DNA from: an uncultured Bacillus sp.
GTDB lineage: Bacteria > Bacillota > Bacilli > Bacillales > Cytobacillaceae
Assembly (NCBI GenBank): GCA_937894355.1
Contig: CALCRD010000297.1
Span: 1-5,414, forward strand
DNA length: 5,414 nt
Direction of reading: 5' to 3'
Both the position numbers and the translations under genes were made by a program. The notes under the pieces were generated by a model that was given only the letters and a program-made list of their open reading frames with translations, was not told the DNA's origin and searched no databases. The first letter of the stretch is position 1. Every line of letters begins with the position of its first letter. Positions 1 to 5,414 of the stretch are shown here, in pieces.

Positions 1-1
1 A

Positions 2-382
2 AAAATTGCATGTGGGTCTCATAAATCGATTTCAATGCATCGCCCTTCAAAACTTGCATTAGACAGCAATTTTGATTTTGGGGATATAGTAAACAGCTAT
101 TCGCAGAAGTTCTTTAATGAGTATAAATATCTTTCAGACTCACGCATGCATTGGCGGGAAGATGTTTTATCAATAATAGAACACAGAGTTTATGACAAGT
201 TACACATTTTAACCCATCCCATCTGGTATCATGAGACGGAATTGTCTATGAAGGATATATTGGAACAGTTTCTATCGAGTAAGAACGACGAAATGTATTT
301 TGAATTAGGACAAAACATTAGAGCATTAGATGAGATTATCTCAGAACAGCCCCGAGATTTTCGCTTTATCCGGTGCAAATAG
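2..382 (+). CDS. C-terminal part of a polysaccharide-deacetylase-like protein (5' truncated by window edge)
   Basis: The reading frame is open from base 2 to the TAG at 380-382, giving 126 residues. The first in-frame ATG (base 35) is probably internal, because the codons before it read smoothly as KIACGSHKSIS into MHRPSK, so the true start lies upstream of the window. Visible motifs are an SxSMHRPS segment, a YSxKFFNEYKYLSDSR segment followed by WRE, and a near-terminal ILTHPIWY. From memory, this arrangement resembles uncharacterised NodB-superfamily proteins of O-antigen clusters (WbmS-like), where a late H-P motif contributes to the active site. The metal-binding N-terminal motifs that would prove this are outside the window. 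Its stop is 14 bases before the next gene, so it is likely co-transcribed. A role in removing an N-acetyl group from a sugar in the same pathway is inference. I see no signal peptide because the N-terminus is missing. Confidence 0.6.
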   Translation, partial: KIACGSHKSISMHRPSKLALDSNFDFGDIVNSYSQKFFNEYKYLSDSRMHWREDVLSIIEHRVYDKLHILTHPIWYHETELSMKDILEQFLSSKNDEMYFELGQNIRALDEIISEQPRDFRFIRCK

Positions 383-387
383 AGGTG
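381..387 (+). promoter_or_regulatory. Ribosome-binding site for acyltransferase A
   Basis: AGAGGTG lies 9 bases before the ATG at 397 and starts inside the stop codon of the preceding gene. It supports the 397 start and suggests translation of the two genes is closely linked. Confidence 0.55.
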
Positions 388-396
388 TAGTATTAT

Positions 397-1299
397 ATGG
401 TTTTTCAGATTAGAACCAATGAAATCTTAACACTGTTTAAAAATAAAGATATTGAAAATGCTGAAATAGGTTTAATACTAAGCGGAGCTTCAACCTTGAA
501 TAACCCTAAGGACAATACGGTATTGTTCTTAAAAAAGTATGTTGAAGAATATCTTGGGATAATCGAAAAATTAAAAGGCTGTTGCATTTTCTTGCATACT
601 GATTATAGGGGAAAAACTAAGACCCAAAGTAATGTTTTGGTTTTCGGAGAAAATCCACGACTTGATTTTGCCCGGTTTTTACAAACGTTTCTTATACCTA
701 AGACTTACCATGGTATTGCGCAAACAGCATGTATTGGACGGAATGTATTGTTAGGAAATGATGTTCGCATAGGTGAATACTGTGTAATTGGTGATGATGT
801 TGTGATTGGGGATCGAACGGAACTACGGCATCATGTGGTATTAAATACTCGTACTATTATAGGAAACGATTGTTTAATAAAATCTAACACAGTAATAGGA
901 GAAGAAGGGTTTGGCTTTGAAAGGGATGAAAATGGAGTTCCTATCCGAATTCCACATTTGGGTGGGGTAGTAATAGGAAACGGAGTGGAGATAGGGGCCT
1001 TAAATACAGTTGTAAGAGGAACAGTGGATAATACATTAATTGGCGACCATTTAAAAACTGATGATCATGTACATATCGGGCACAACGTTCAAATTGGGAA
1101 TAACTGCATGATTGCTGCATGTGCTGAATTAAGTGGTAGTGCTCGAATCGGAAATGATTGCTGGTTGGGGCCAAACTGCTCTATTATGAATGGAATTAGC
1201 ATAGGTGATCAGTGCTTTGTTGGCCTTGGTACAGTAGTGACAAAATCATTACCCGGAAACGTAGTGGTTGCAGGGTCGCCAGCCAGAATATTACGATAA
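397..1299 (+). CDS. LpxD-like left-handed beta-helix N-acyltransferase A
   Basis: This 300-aa protein is predicted to transfer an acyl group to an amine on a nucleotide sugar in the cytoplasm. Residues about 1-100 resemble a divergent LpxD N-terminal domain (NPRLDFARFL at 86-95 matches its end). Residues about 105-285 are hexapeptide repeats of the [IV]G-N/D type forming a left-handed beta-helix. The LpxD insertion loop is well kept (VIGEEGFGF, RIPHLGGVVIGNGVEIG, VRGTVDNTLIG). IGHNVQIG carries H229, which lines up with catalytic H239 of E. coli LpxD. I recalled the E. coli sequence from memory for this alignment. Three things are odd. The FxxNPKY uridine-stacking motif is not recognisable. 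The position of E. coli H276 is I267. The chain ends at VVAGSPARILR, like acetyl-CoA-dependent hexapeptide acetyltransferases, without LpxD's C-terminal helices. A lipid A role is therefore less likely than acetylation or short-chain acylation of the 3-amino (or 2-amino) sugar made by the neighbouring enzymes. Acceptor and donor are inferred. Confidence 0.85.
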   Translation: MVFQIRTNEILTLFKNKDIENAEIGLILSGASTLNNPKDNTVLFLKKYVEEYLGIIEKLKGCCIFLHTDYRGKTKTQSNVLVFGENPRLDFARFLQTFLIPKTYHGIAQTACIGRNVLLGNDVRIGEYCVIGDDVVIGDRTELRHHVVLNTRTIIGNDCLIKSNTVIGEEGFGFERDENGVPIRIPHLGGVVIGNGVEIGALNTVVRGTVDNTLIGDHLKTDDHVHIGHNVQIGNNCMIAACAELSGSARIGNDCWLGPNCSIMNGISIGDQCFVGLGTVVTKSLPGNVVVAGSPARILR

Positions 1300-1333
1300 A
1301 ATAATATGACCTGAAGAAATAGATGCTGCACAT

Positions 1334-1347
1334 AAGGAGTGGGTGAT
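1334..1347 (+). promoter_or_regulatory. Ribosome-binding site that decides the oxidoreductase start
   Basis: The segment contains AAGGAG (1334-1339) and GGTGAT (1342-1347), both complementary to the 16S rRNA 3' end. GGTGAT is 6 bases before the ATG at 1354. A GTG at 1339 is in frame, but it overlaps the AAGGAG itself and would have no ribosome-binding site of its own, so 1354 is the preferred start. Confidence 0.65.
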
Positions 1348-1353
1348 TTTTTA

Positions 1354-2424
1354 ATGAACTATGCTATTATTGGGTGTGGTCGTATTTCCCCAAATCATAT
1401 AATGGCTGCCAAGGAAAACAATTTGAACGTTATTGCTTTGTGCGATCTTATTCCTGCTAATATGGATGATAAGATTCAAAGATGCAGCTTGTCTGGAGAT
1501 ATTAGAAAATATATTGGCTATAATGAAATGCTGGAGAAGGAAGACATTGATTTAATTGCTATTGCTACTGAGAGCGGGAAGCATGCTGCAATTGCATTAG
1601 AATGTATAGAAAAAGGTATCAATCTTATTATCGAAAAACCTATAGCTTTGTCACTGGAAGATGCCGATGCAATTATAGACGCTGCTGAGCATAAAGGGGC
1701 ACAGGTCTGTGCCTGCCACCAGAATCGCTTTAACAAATCTATTCAAAAAACACGTGAAGCCCTGGAGCAGGGACGCTTTGGTCGGCTCTTTCACGGTACC
1801 GCTCACATTCGCTGGAATCGCGGTCCCTCATACTACCAACAGGCTCCCTGGCGTGGTACTTGGGCACAGGATGGTGGCGCACTGATGAACCAATGTATTC
1901 ATAACATTGATCTTTTACGCTGGATGATGGGAGATGAAATCAACGAAGTCATGGCTTATACTGATCGACTAAATCATGACTATATTGAAGCTGAAGACCT
2001 AGGTATAGCCTTGGTAAAATTTAAAAACGGAGCCTATGGCATTATCGAAGGTACGACCAACATTTATCCGGCTAATCTAGAAGAAACGTTGTACATATTT
2101 GGTGAAAAAGGTACCGTCAAAGCTGGAGGCCATTCTGTAAACATTATAGAAGAGTGGATCTTTGCCGATCAGGTAGATGATCCTGCGAAAGTCAAAGCGC
2201 AATACCATGAGAATCCGCCTAACATCTATGGCTATGGACATAAACCTTTATATGCAGATATGATTGATGCTATAAAGAAAAACAAAAAACCCTATGTAGA
2301 CGCCAAGGCTGGCAGACGGGCACTAGAATTAGTATTAGCAATATATAAATCAGCGGCGGAGGGTAAGTCCGTGCGATTTCCGTTGGAGAAATGTAGCACC
2401 ATGGATTTTACCAATATGTTTTAA
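1354..2424 (+). CDS. Gfo/Idh/MocA oxidoreductase, WlbA/WbpB-type UDP-sugar 3-dehydrogenase
   Basis: This 356-aa cytoplasmic enzyme is predicted to oxidise the C3 hydroxyl of UDP-GlcNAcA (or UDP-GlcNAc) to a 3-keto sugar using NAD+. The N-terminal Rossmann fold begins at once with IIGCGRI (residues 5-11). D31 at the end of the second strand favours NAD over NADP. The family EKP motif is at 94-96, with K95 the usual catalytic lysine. The C-terminal domain has a dense run of WlbA/WbpB-like motifs: HQNRFN (122-127), RWNRGPSYYQQAPWRGTW (153-170), DGGALMNQCIHNIDLL (173-188, with the conserved H183), EAEDLGIAL and FGEKGTV. The length is normal for the family. I chose the ATG at 1354 over an in-frame GTG at 1339 because of ribosome-binding-site spacing and because family members start right before the Rossmann strand. 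In characterised systems the 3-keto product passes directly to a WbpE-type aminotransferase, which is encoded two genes downstream. Whether the substrate is the uronic acid or plain UDP-GlcNAc (as for GnnA) cannot be read from the window. No UDP-GlcNAc 6-dehydrogenase is present here. Confidence 0.9.
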   Translation: MNYAIIGCGRISPNHIMAAKENNLNVIALCDLIPANMDDKIQRCSLSGDIRKYIGYNEMLEKEDIDLIAIATESGKHAAIALECIEKGINLIIEKPIALSLEDADAIIDAAEHKGAQVCACHQNRFNKSIQKTREALEQGRFGRLFHGTAHIRWNRGPSYYQQAPWRGTWAQDGGALMNQCIHNIDLLRWMMGDEINEVMAYTDRLNHDYIEAEDLGIALVKFKNGAYGIIEGTTNIYPANLEETLYIFGEKGTVKAGGHSVNIIEEWIFADQVDDPAKVKAQYHENPPNIYGYGHKPLYADMIDAIKKNKKPYVDAKAGRRALELVLAIYKSAAEGKSVRFPLEKCSTMDFTNMF

Positions 2425-2459
2425 AATAAATGGTTTAAGTCTAAGAAAGTGTGATTTCA

Positions 2460-3359
2460 ATGAAATTATCAGAAGTGGTAAATAAGTTAGATGGAGAGTT
2501 GATTTCAGAGGGTGAATTTACTACTCTTAACTACTGTACAGCCGAATCAGAGGTTACTTTTTTGACTTTTTTAGAAAACCCGAAATATTTAGAACAATTA
2601 ACAATTAATAGATTTATTAGTTGTATTTTATGTACTGAGGAACTCATAAATCACCTGCCTAATAACACTTATGGAGTGTTTCTAACAAAAGAACCCAAGG
2701 TTGCTTTTCATTCTATACATAATAGCCTTATAGGTAATCCTGAGTATAATTCACCGTCATATAAAACCAGTATTGGCGAAAATTGCCATATCAATCCTTT
2801 AGCTTATATTTCTCCGCACAATGTGACAATTGGAAACAACGTTACGATTGGTGAATTTGTATCAATAAGTGAAAATACGATTATTGGCGATAACTGCATT
2901 ATACATCCTGGAACCATTATTGGAGGGAAAAGTTTCTCTTTTACAAGGCAAGGTACTGATAATGTATTAGGTTTATATGATTTGGGACAAGTGATTTTGG
3001 AAGATAATGTTGAGGTATGTAGTAATTGCCATATAGCTAGAGGTACATTACCAACAGACAGTACAATCCTTGGTAGACATACGAAACTTGATGCAATGGT
3101 TCATGTCGGACATGGTACCCGAATTGGGAAGAGAGTTTTTATTGCGGCGGGTGCGCAGCTCTCCGGGAATACATTAATCGGTGATGACGTATGGATAGGC
3201 GTAAACGCAACTATCTCTAATAGGTTAATTGTTGGGAAAAAAGCGAGAATAAGCTTAGGTGCTGTTGTTACAAAAAATGTACCTAACGGTGAAACTGTAA
3301 CAGGAAATTTTGCTATAAACCATAAGCAGTTTATAGCAAACTTAAAACAAAACTTATAA
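2460..3359 (+). CDS. LpxD-like left-handed beta-helix N-acyltransferase B
   Basis: This 299-aa protein is a paralogue, not a copy, of the acyltransferase 1.1 kb upstream. Residues 1-95 form an LpxD-type uridine-binding domain: MKLSEVVNKLDGELI at the start and FLENPKY at 37-43, matching the F-x-x-N-P-K-Y motif whose aromatic residues stack on uracil in LpxD. Residues about 100-275 are hexapeptide repeats forming a left-handed beta-helix. VHVGHGTRIG carries H218 at the position of catalytic H239 of E. coli LpxD, while the place of H276 is L256. The C-terminus is short (VTGNFAINHKQFIANL) and lacks the E. coli helical ACP-binding extension. The ATG at 2460 is preferred over an in-frame GTG at 2451 because LpxD-family proteins begin MKLSE-like and GTGAT at 2451-2455 can act as a weak ribosome-binding site. 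It lies between the 3-dehydrogenase and the aminotransferase, so a UDP-3-amino sugar is its most likely acceptor. The acyl group is unknown. The gene is AT-rich compared with both neighbours. Confidence 0.85.
   Translation: MKLSEVVNKLDGELISEGEFTTLNYCTAESEVTFLTFLENPKYLEQLTINRFISCILCTEELINHLPNNTYGVFLTKEPKVAFHSIHNSLIGNPEYNSPSYKTSIGENCHINPLAYISPHNVTIGNNVTIGEFVSISENTIIGDNCIIHPGTIIGGKSFSFTRQGTDNVLGLYDLGQVILEDNVEVCSNCHIARGTLPTDSTILGRHTKLDAMVHVGHGTRIGKRVFIAAGAQLSGNTLIGDDVWIGVNATISNRLIVGKKARISLGAVVTKNVPNGETVTGNFAINHKQFIANLKQNL
3309..3340 (+). repeat. Perfect 12-bp inverted repeat (hairpin) near the 3' end of acyltransferase B
   Basis: TTTGCTATAAAC (3309-3320) and GTTTATAGCAAA (3329-3340) are exact reverse complements separated by 8 bases. 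The repeat lies inside the coding sequence, ending 16 bases before the stop codon, and encodes the FAIN...FIAN residues. Neither strand has a T-run after the stem, so it does not look like an intrinsic terminator. It could form an mRNA hairpin just upstream of the aminotransferase ribosome-binding site, or could be chance. Confidence 0.75.
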
Positions 3360-3365
3360 TTAAAT

Positions 3366-3370
3366 AGGAG
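3366..3370 (+). promoter_or_regulatory. Ribosome-binding site for the aminotransferase
   Basis: AGGAG lies 12 bases before the ATG at 3383. This is somewhat long spacing but the only good match in the 23-base gap. Confidence 0.55.
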
Positions 3371-3382
3371 AAATATTACATA

Positions 3383-4519
3383 ATGCAATTCCGAGACTTA
3401 AAAACCCAATATCAAATCTTGAAACCGCAAATTAATGAAGCTATTCAGGGTATTCTGAACGAAGGTAAATTCATTATGGGGCGTCAGGTGAAAGAACTGG
3501 AAGAGTACCTGGCTGAATACGTGGGCGTAAGATACTGCCTCACTTGTGCCAATGGCACCGATGCTCTTACTATGGTTCTAATGGCCTGGAATGTTAAAGC
3601 AGGAGATGCTGTATTTGTCCCTGATTTTACCTTTTTTGCTACAGGGGAAGTCGTTTCTCTTGTTGGAGCCACACCTGTATTCGTTGATGTGGATACAGAT
3701 ACCTTTAATATAGATCCTATTAAGCTTGAAATTGTAATCAAGGAAATCATTAAAACAGGCCAATTGAAACCAAAAGCAATTATTCCTGTTGATCTCTTCG
3801 GCCTCCCTGCTAACTACCCTGAGATTGAGAAAATAGCCAGGAAGTATAATCTGCTTATACTGGAAGACGGTGCCCAAGGATTTGGTGGAATGTTAAATGG
3901 ACAGCGGGCATGTAGTTTTGGTCATGCAGCCACAACCTCTTTCTTTCCTGCTAAACCCTTAGGCTGTTATGGTGACGGAGGAGCTGTGTTCACGAATGAT
4001 GGGGAACTGGCAGAAAAATTAAAATCAATCCGTATCCACGGCAAAGGTAGCTCCCGTTATGATAATGTCGGAATCGGTATGAACTCACGCCTGGATACCA
4101 TTCAGGCAGCCATCTTGCAGGTCAAATTCCAGGCATTCATAGATTATGAACTCGAAAAAGTAAATCAGATTGCTCGGTCCTATAGCGAAAAACTGAAAGA
4201 CATAGTAAAAACGCCAATTATCCCGAAAGGCTATTACTCAAGCTGGGCACAGTATACCATCCAGCTAGACAACAAAAAACAGCGAGATACCTTACAGGAA
4301 AAATTGAACGAACAGGGTATTCCTACTATGATTTATTATCCTAAGCCTATGCATCAGCAGAGTGCATTTGCAGGCGTGTATTCTATATTTGATGATCTTA
4401 GTGTGGCAGAGGATTTATGTGATAAGGTATTGTCCCTACCAATCCACCCATATCTAGAAGAGGACAGTATTATGGTGATATGTGAAGCCATTGCACAAAT
4501 AATGGAAGATATAAGATAA
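3383..4519 (+). CDS. DegT/DnrJ/EryC1/StrS PLP-dependent aminotransferase, WbpE/WlbC-type
   Basis: This 378-aa cytoplasmic fold-type I aminotransferase is predicted to transfer an amino group, normally from glutamate, to the C3 ketone made by the oxidoreductase upstream, giving a UDP-3-amino sugar. It begins with MQFRDLKTQY, the standard start of the family. GTDAL (58-62) is the phosphate-binding loop. EDGAQ (161-165) carries the D and Q that contact PLP. K191 in FFPAKPLG is the lysine that forms the internal aldimine. GDGGAVFTND (197-206) and GMNSRLDTIQAAIL (232-245) are typical of the WbpE/WlbC branch, which works with WlbA/WbpB dehydrogenases. The length is normal and no key residue is missing. 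In the Pseudomonas pathway the dehydrogenase and aminotransferase act as a coupled pair, with the 2-oxoglutarate formed by transamination used to recycle NAD+. The pairing here supports the same scheme. Other sugar 3- or 4-aminotransferases of the superfamily are less likely given the neighbour. Confidence 0.92.
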   Translation: MQFRDLKTQYQILKPQINEAIQGILNEGKFIMGRQVKELEEYLAEYVGVRYCLTCANGTDALTMVLMAWNVKAGDAVFVPDFTFFATGEVVSLVGATPVFVDVDTDTFNIDPIKLEIVIKEIIKTGQLKPKAIIPVDLFGLPANYPEIEKIARKYNLLILEDGAQGFGGMLNGQRACSFGHAATTSFFPAKPLGCYGDGGAVFTNDGELAEKLKSIRIHGKGSSRYDNVGIGMNSRLDTIQAAILQVKFQAFIDYELEKVNQIARSYSEKLKDIVKTPIIPKGYYSSWAQYTIQLDNKKQRDTLQEKLNEQGIPTMIYYPKPMHQQSAFAGVYSIFDDLSVAEDLCDKVLSLPIHPYLEEDSIMVICEAIAQIMEDIR

Positions 4520-4560
4520 ATCTGAAAAATCAGTTAAACTAGAATTTCATTTACTATTGT

Positions 4561-4566
4561 AAGGAG
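4561..4566 (+). promoter_or_regulatory. Ribosome-binding site for the glycosyltransferase
   Basis: AAGGAG lies 10 bases before the ATG at 4577 and fixes the start of the last gene. The remaining part of the 57-base gap holds no clear promoter or terminator. Confidence 0.7.
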
Positions 4567-4576
4567 AGTACGACAT

Positions 4577-5414
4577 ATGCAAATATTAATCATTCCCTCG
4601 TGGTACCCCAGCCCCAAGAATCCTCTTTCGGGCAGTTTTTTTAGAGAACAAGCCATGGCTCTTGCAGATGCCGGGCATGATGTAACAGTTTTAAATGCAA
4701 CATTACAAGATAGATATAACTATTTTTCCAGTGATAACTTTAAACTTATAAAACGAATGGACGGAAAGTTACGTGTTTATTTATATACTATGCCGTCGTT
4801 TGGGGCAGTACGCAATAGTTCACTATTTTATGCAATTTTTAAAAGAAATATGTTTAAAGTATTTAAAAAAATGTATAATGACGGCTTGAATTTTGACATT
4901 ATACATGCACACTCTTTTTTACCAGCAGGTATAGCTGCGTGTGATTTGGGTGAAAGAAATAGTATTCCTGTAGTTATTACAGAACACTCAAGTGGAGTTT
5001 TACAGAAGGATCTAAATAAGAAGCAAATTGCTTTCCTGAAGAGTACGGTTGAAAGAGCGGATACAACAATTTGCGTTTCTCCAGCACTGAAAACCAGCAT
5101 CCTGGCGCTAACGAAAACTGAAAAAGAAATATCGGTTATCCCTAATATGGTATCGCCTCTCTTTGTATGTGATGAAGTTGAGCGAAGAAACAAAGAGTTT
5201 GTATTTGTATCAATTGCGAGTTTAATCGAAAGGAAAAGAATTAGATTAACCATTCAAGCGTTTTGTGACGCATTTCAAAATGAGCAAAATGTAAAATTGT
5301 ATCTTATTGGGGATGGCCCGCTTATTACCAGTTTAAAACATTTAGTTACTGATTTAAACATGGAAAAGCAAATAAAATTATTAGGCCGTCTTTCTCGATT
5401 AAGAACTGCAGAAG
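4577..5414 (+). CDS. GT4-family glycosyltransferase, N-terminal part (3' truncated by window edge)
   Basis: The frame is open from ATG 4577 to the window end, giving 279 residues with no stop. It is a GT-B glycosyltransferase of family GT4, predicted to add a sugar from a nucleotide donor to a lipid-linked or growing glycan at the cytoplasmic face of the membrane. The N-terminal domain starts MQILIIPSWYP, with the NPLSGSFFREQAMAL segment (15-29) typical of this group, then FDIIHAHSFLPAGIAA (106-121) and ITEHSS (134-139). CVSPAL (166-171) and SVIPNMV (186-192) mark the hinge to the C-terminal Rossmann domain. That domain continues with VSIASLIERKRI (211-222), LYLIGDGPL (241-249) and LLGRLSR (268-274). 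The EX7E motif that contacts the donor would follow just beyond the window. Donor and linkage cannot be told. Its place after the 3-amino-sugar genes makes transfer of that sugar, or of a neighbouring one in the repeat unit, plausible. Confidence 0.9.
   Translation, partial: MQILIIPSWYPSPKNPLSGSFFREQAMALADAGHDVTVLNATLQDRYNYFSSDNFKLIKRMDGKLRVYLYTMPSFGAVRNSSLFYAIFKRNMFKVFKKMYNDGLNFDIIHAHSFLPAGIAACDLGERNSIPVVITEHSSGVLQKDLNKKQIAFLKSTVERADTTICVSPALKTSILALTKTEKEISVIPNMVSPLFVCDEVERRNKEFVFVSIASLIERKRIRLTIQAFCDAFQNEQNVKLYLIGDGPLITSLKHLVTDLNMEKQIKLLGRLSRLRTAE

Noticed and set aside
3309..3340. The 12-bp inverted repeat as a rho-independent terminator.
   Set aside because: No T-tract follows the stem on either strand, and it lies within the coding sequence ahead of a co-directional gene of the same pathway.
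397..3359. Calling either acyltransferase lpxD of the lipid A pathway.
   Set aside because: Both lack the second active-site histidine and the C-terminal ACP-binding helices, and they sit in a nucleotide-sugar operon rather than with lpxA/fabZ/bamA. LpxD-like is as far as the sequence goes.
397..3359. The two acyltransferase genes as a recent tandem duplication.
   Set aside because: The proteins differ widely in their N-terminal domains, loops and C-termini, and I see no extended shared nucleotide stretch. They are old paralogues.
3101..3388. Minus-strand open frame across the end of acyltransferase B.
   Set aside because: It is antisense to strongly conserved hexapeptide repeats and shows no independent protein features.
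4522..4533. Small hairpin CTGA-AAAA-TCAG just after the aminotransferase as a terminator.
   Set aside because: The stem is only 4 bp and is not followed by a T-run, so it is too weak for an intrinsic terminator.
4534..4557. Promoter before the glycosyltransferase (TTAAAC ... TACTAT).
   Set aside because: The boxes are only 12 bases apart and the -35 match is poor. AT-rich spacer sequence gives such matches by chance.
4828..5253. 141-codon open frame on the minus strand.
   Set aside because: It lies entirely inside the clear GT4 glycosyltransferase frame on the + strand, has no recognisable motif, and looks like a shadow of AT-rich coding sequence.

Overview
The window is one stretch of a surface-polysaccharide (nucleotide-sugar) biosynthesis operon. 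All five genes lie on the + strand and are separated by only 14, 54, 35, 23 and 57 bases, with no convincing promoter or intrinsic terminator between them, so they are probably co-transcribed. Both ends cut through genes: the first lacks its 5' end and the last its 3' end. No gap exceeds 60 bases, and I see no RNA gene, mobile element, CRISPR array or origin.

The moderately low G+C, the AAGGAG/GGTGAT ribosome-binding sites and the style of the proteins suggest a Bacillota (Firmicutes) genome. An LPS-bearing Negativicutes member or a Clostridia-type organism would both fit. The sequence alone does not settle this.

Layout: (2-382) C-terminal part of a protein resembling polysaccharide-deacetylase-superfamily proteins of O-antigen clusters. 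(397-1299) LpxD-like left-handed beta-helix N-acyltransferase A. (1354-2424) Gfo/Idh/MocA oxidoreductase of the WlbA/WbpB type. (2460-3359) a second, different LpxD-like acyltransferase B, with a perfect 12-bp inverted repeat near its 3' end. (3383-4519) DegT/DnrJ/EryC1/StrS PLP aminotransferase of the WbpE/WlbC type. (4577-5414+) start of a GT4 glycosyltransferase.

The inferred joint role is as follows. The oxidoreductase oxidises C3 of a UDP-GlcNAc or UDP-GlcNAcA substrate. The aminotransferase converts the 3-keto sugar to a 3-amino sugar. One or both LpxD-like enzymes then acylate an amine, and the glycosyltransferase builds the product into a glycan. The well-known Wbp/Wlb pathway uses one short (about 190 aa) acetyltransferase for the acylation step. 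Here there are instead two ~300-aa enzymes with LpxD-type N-terminal regions. Both lack the C-terminal helical ACP-binding extension and the second active-site histidine of E. coli LpxD. This is the most interesting feature of the window: a possible route to a 2,3-diamino sugar carrying two separately installed N-acyl groups.
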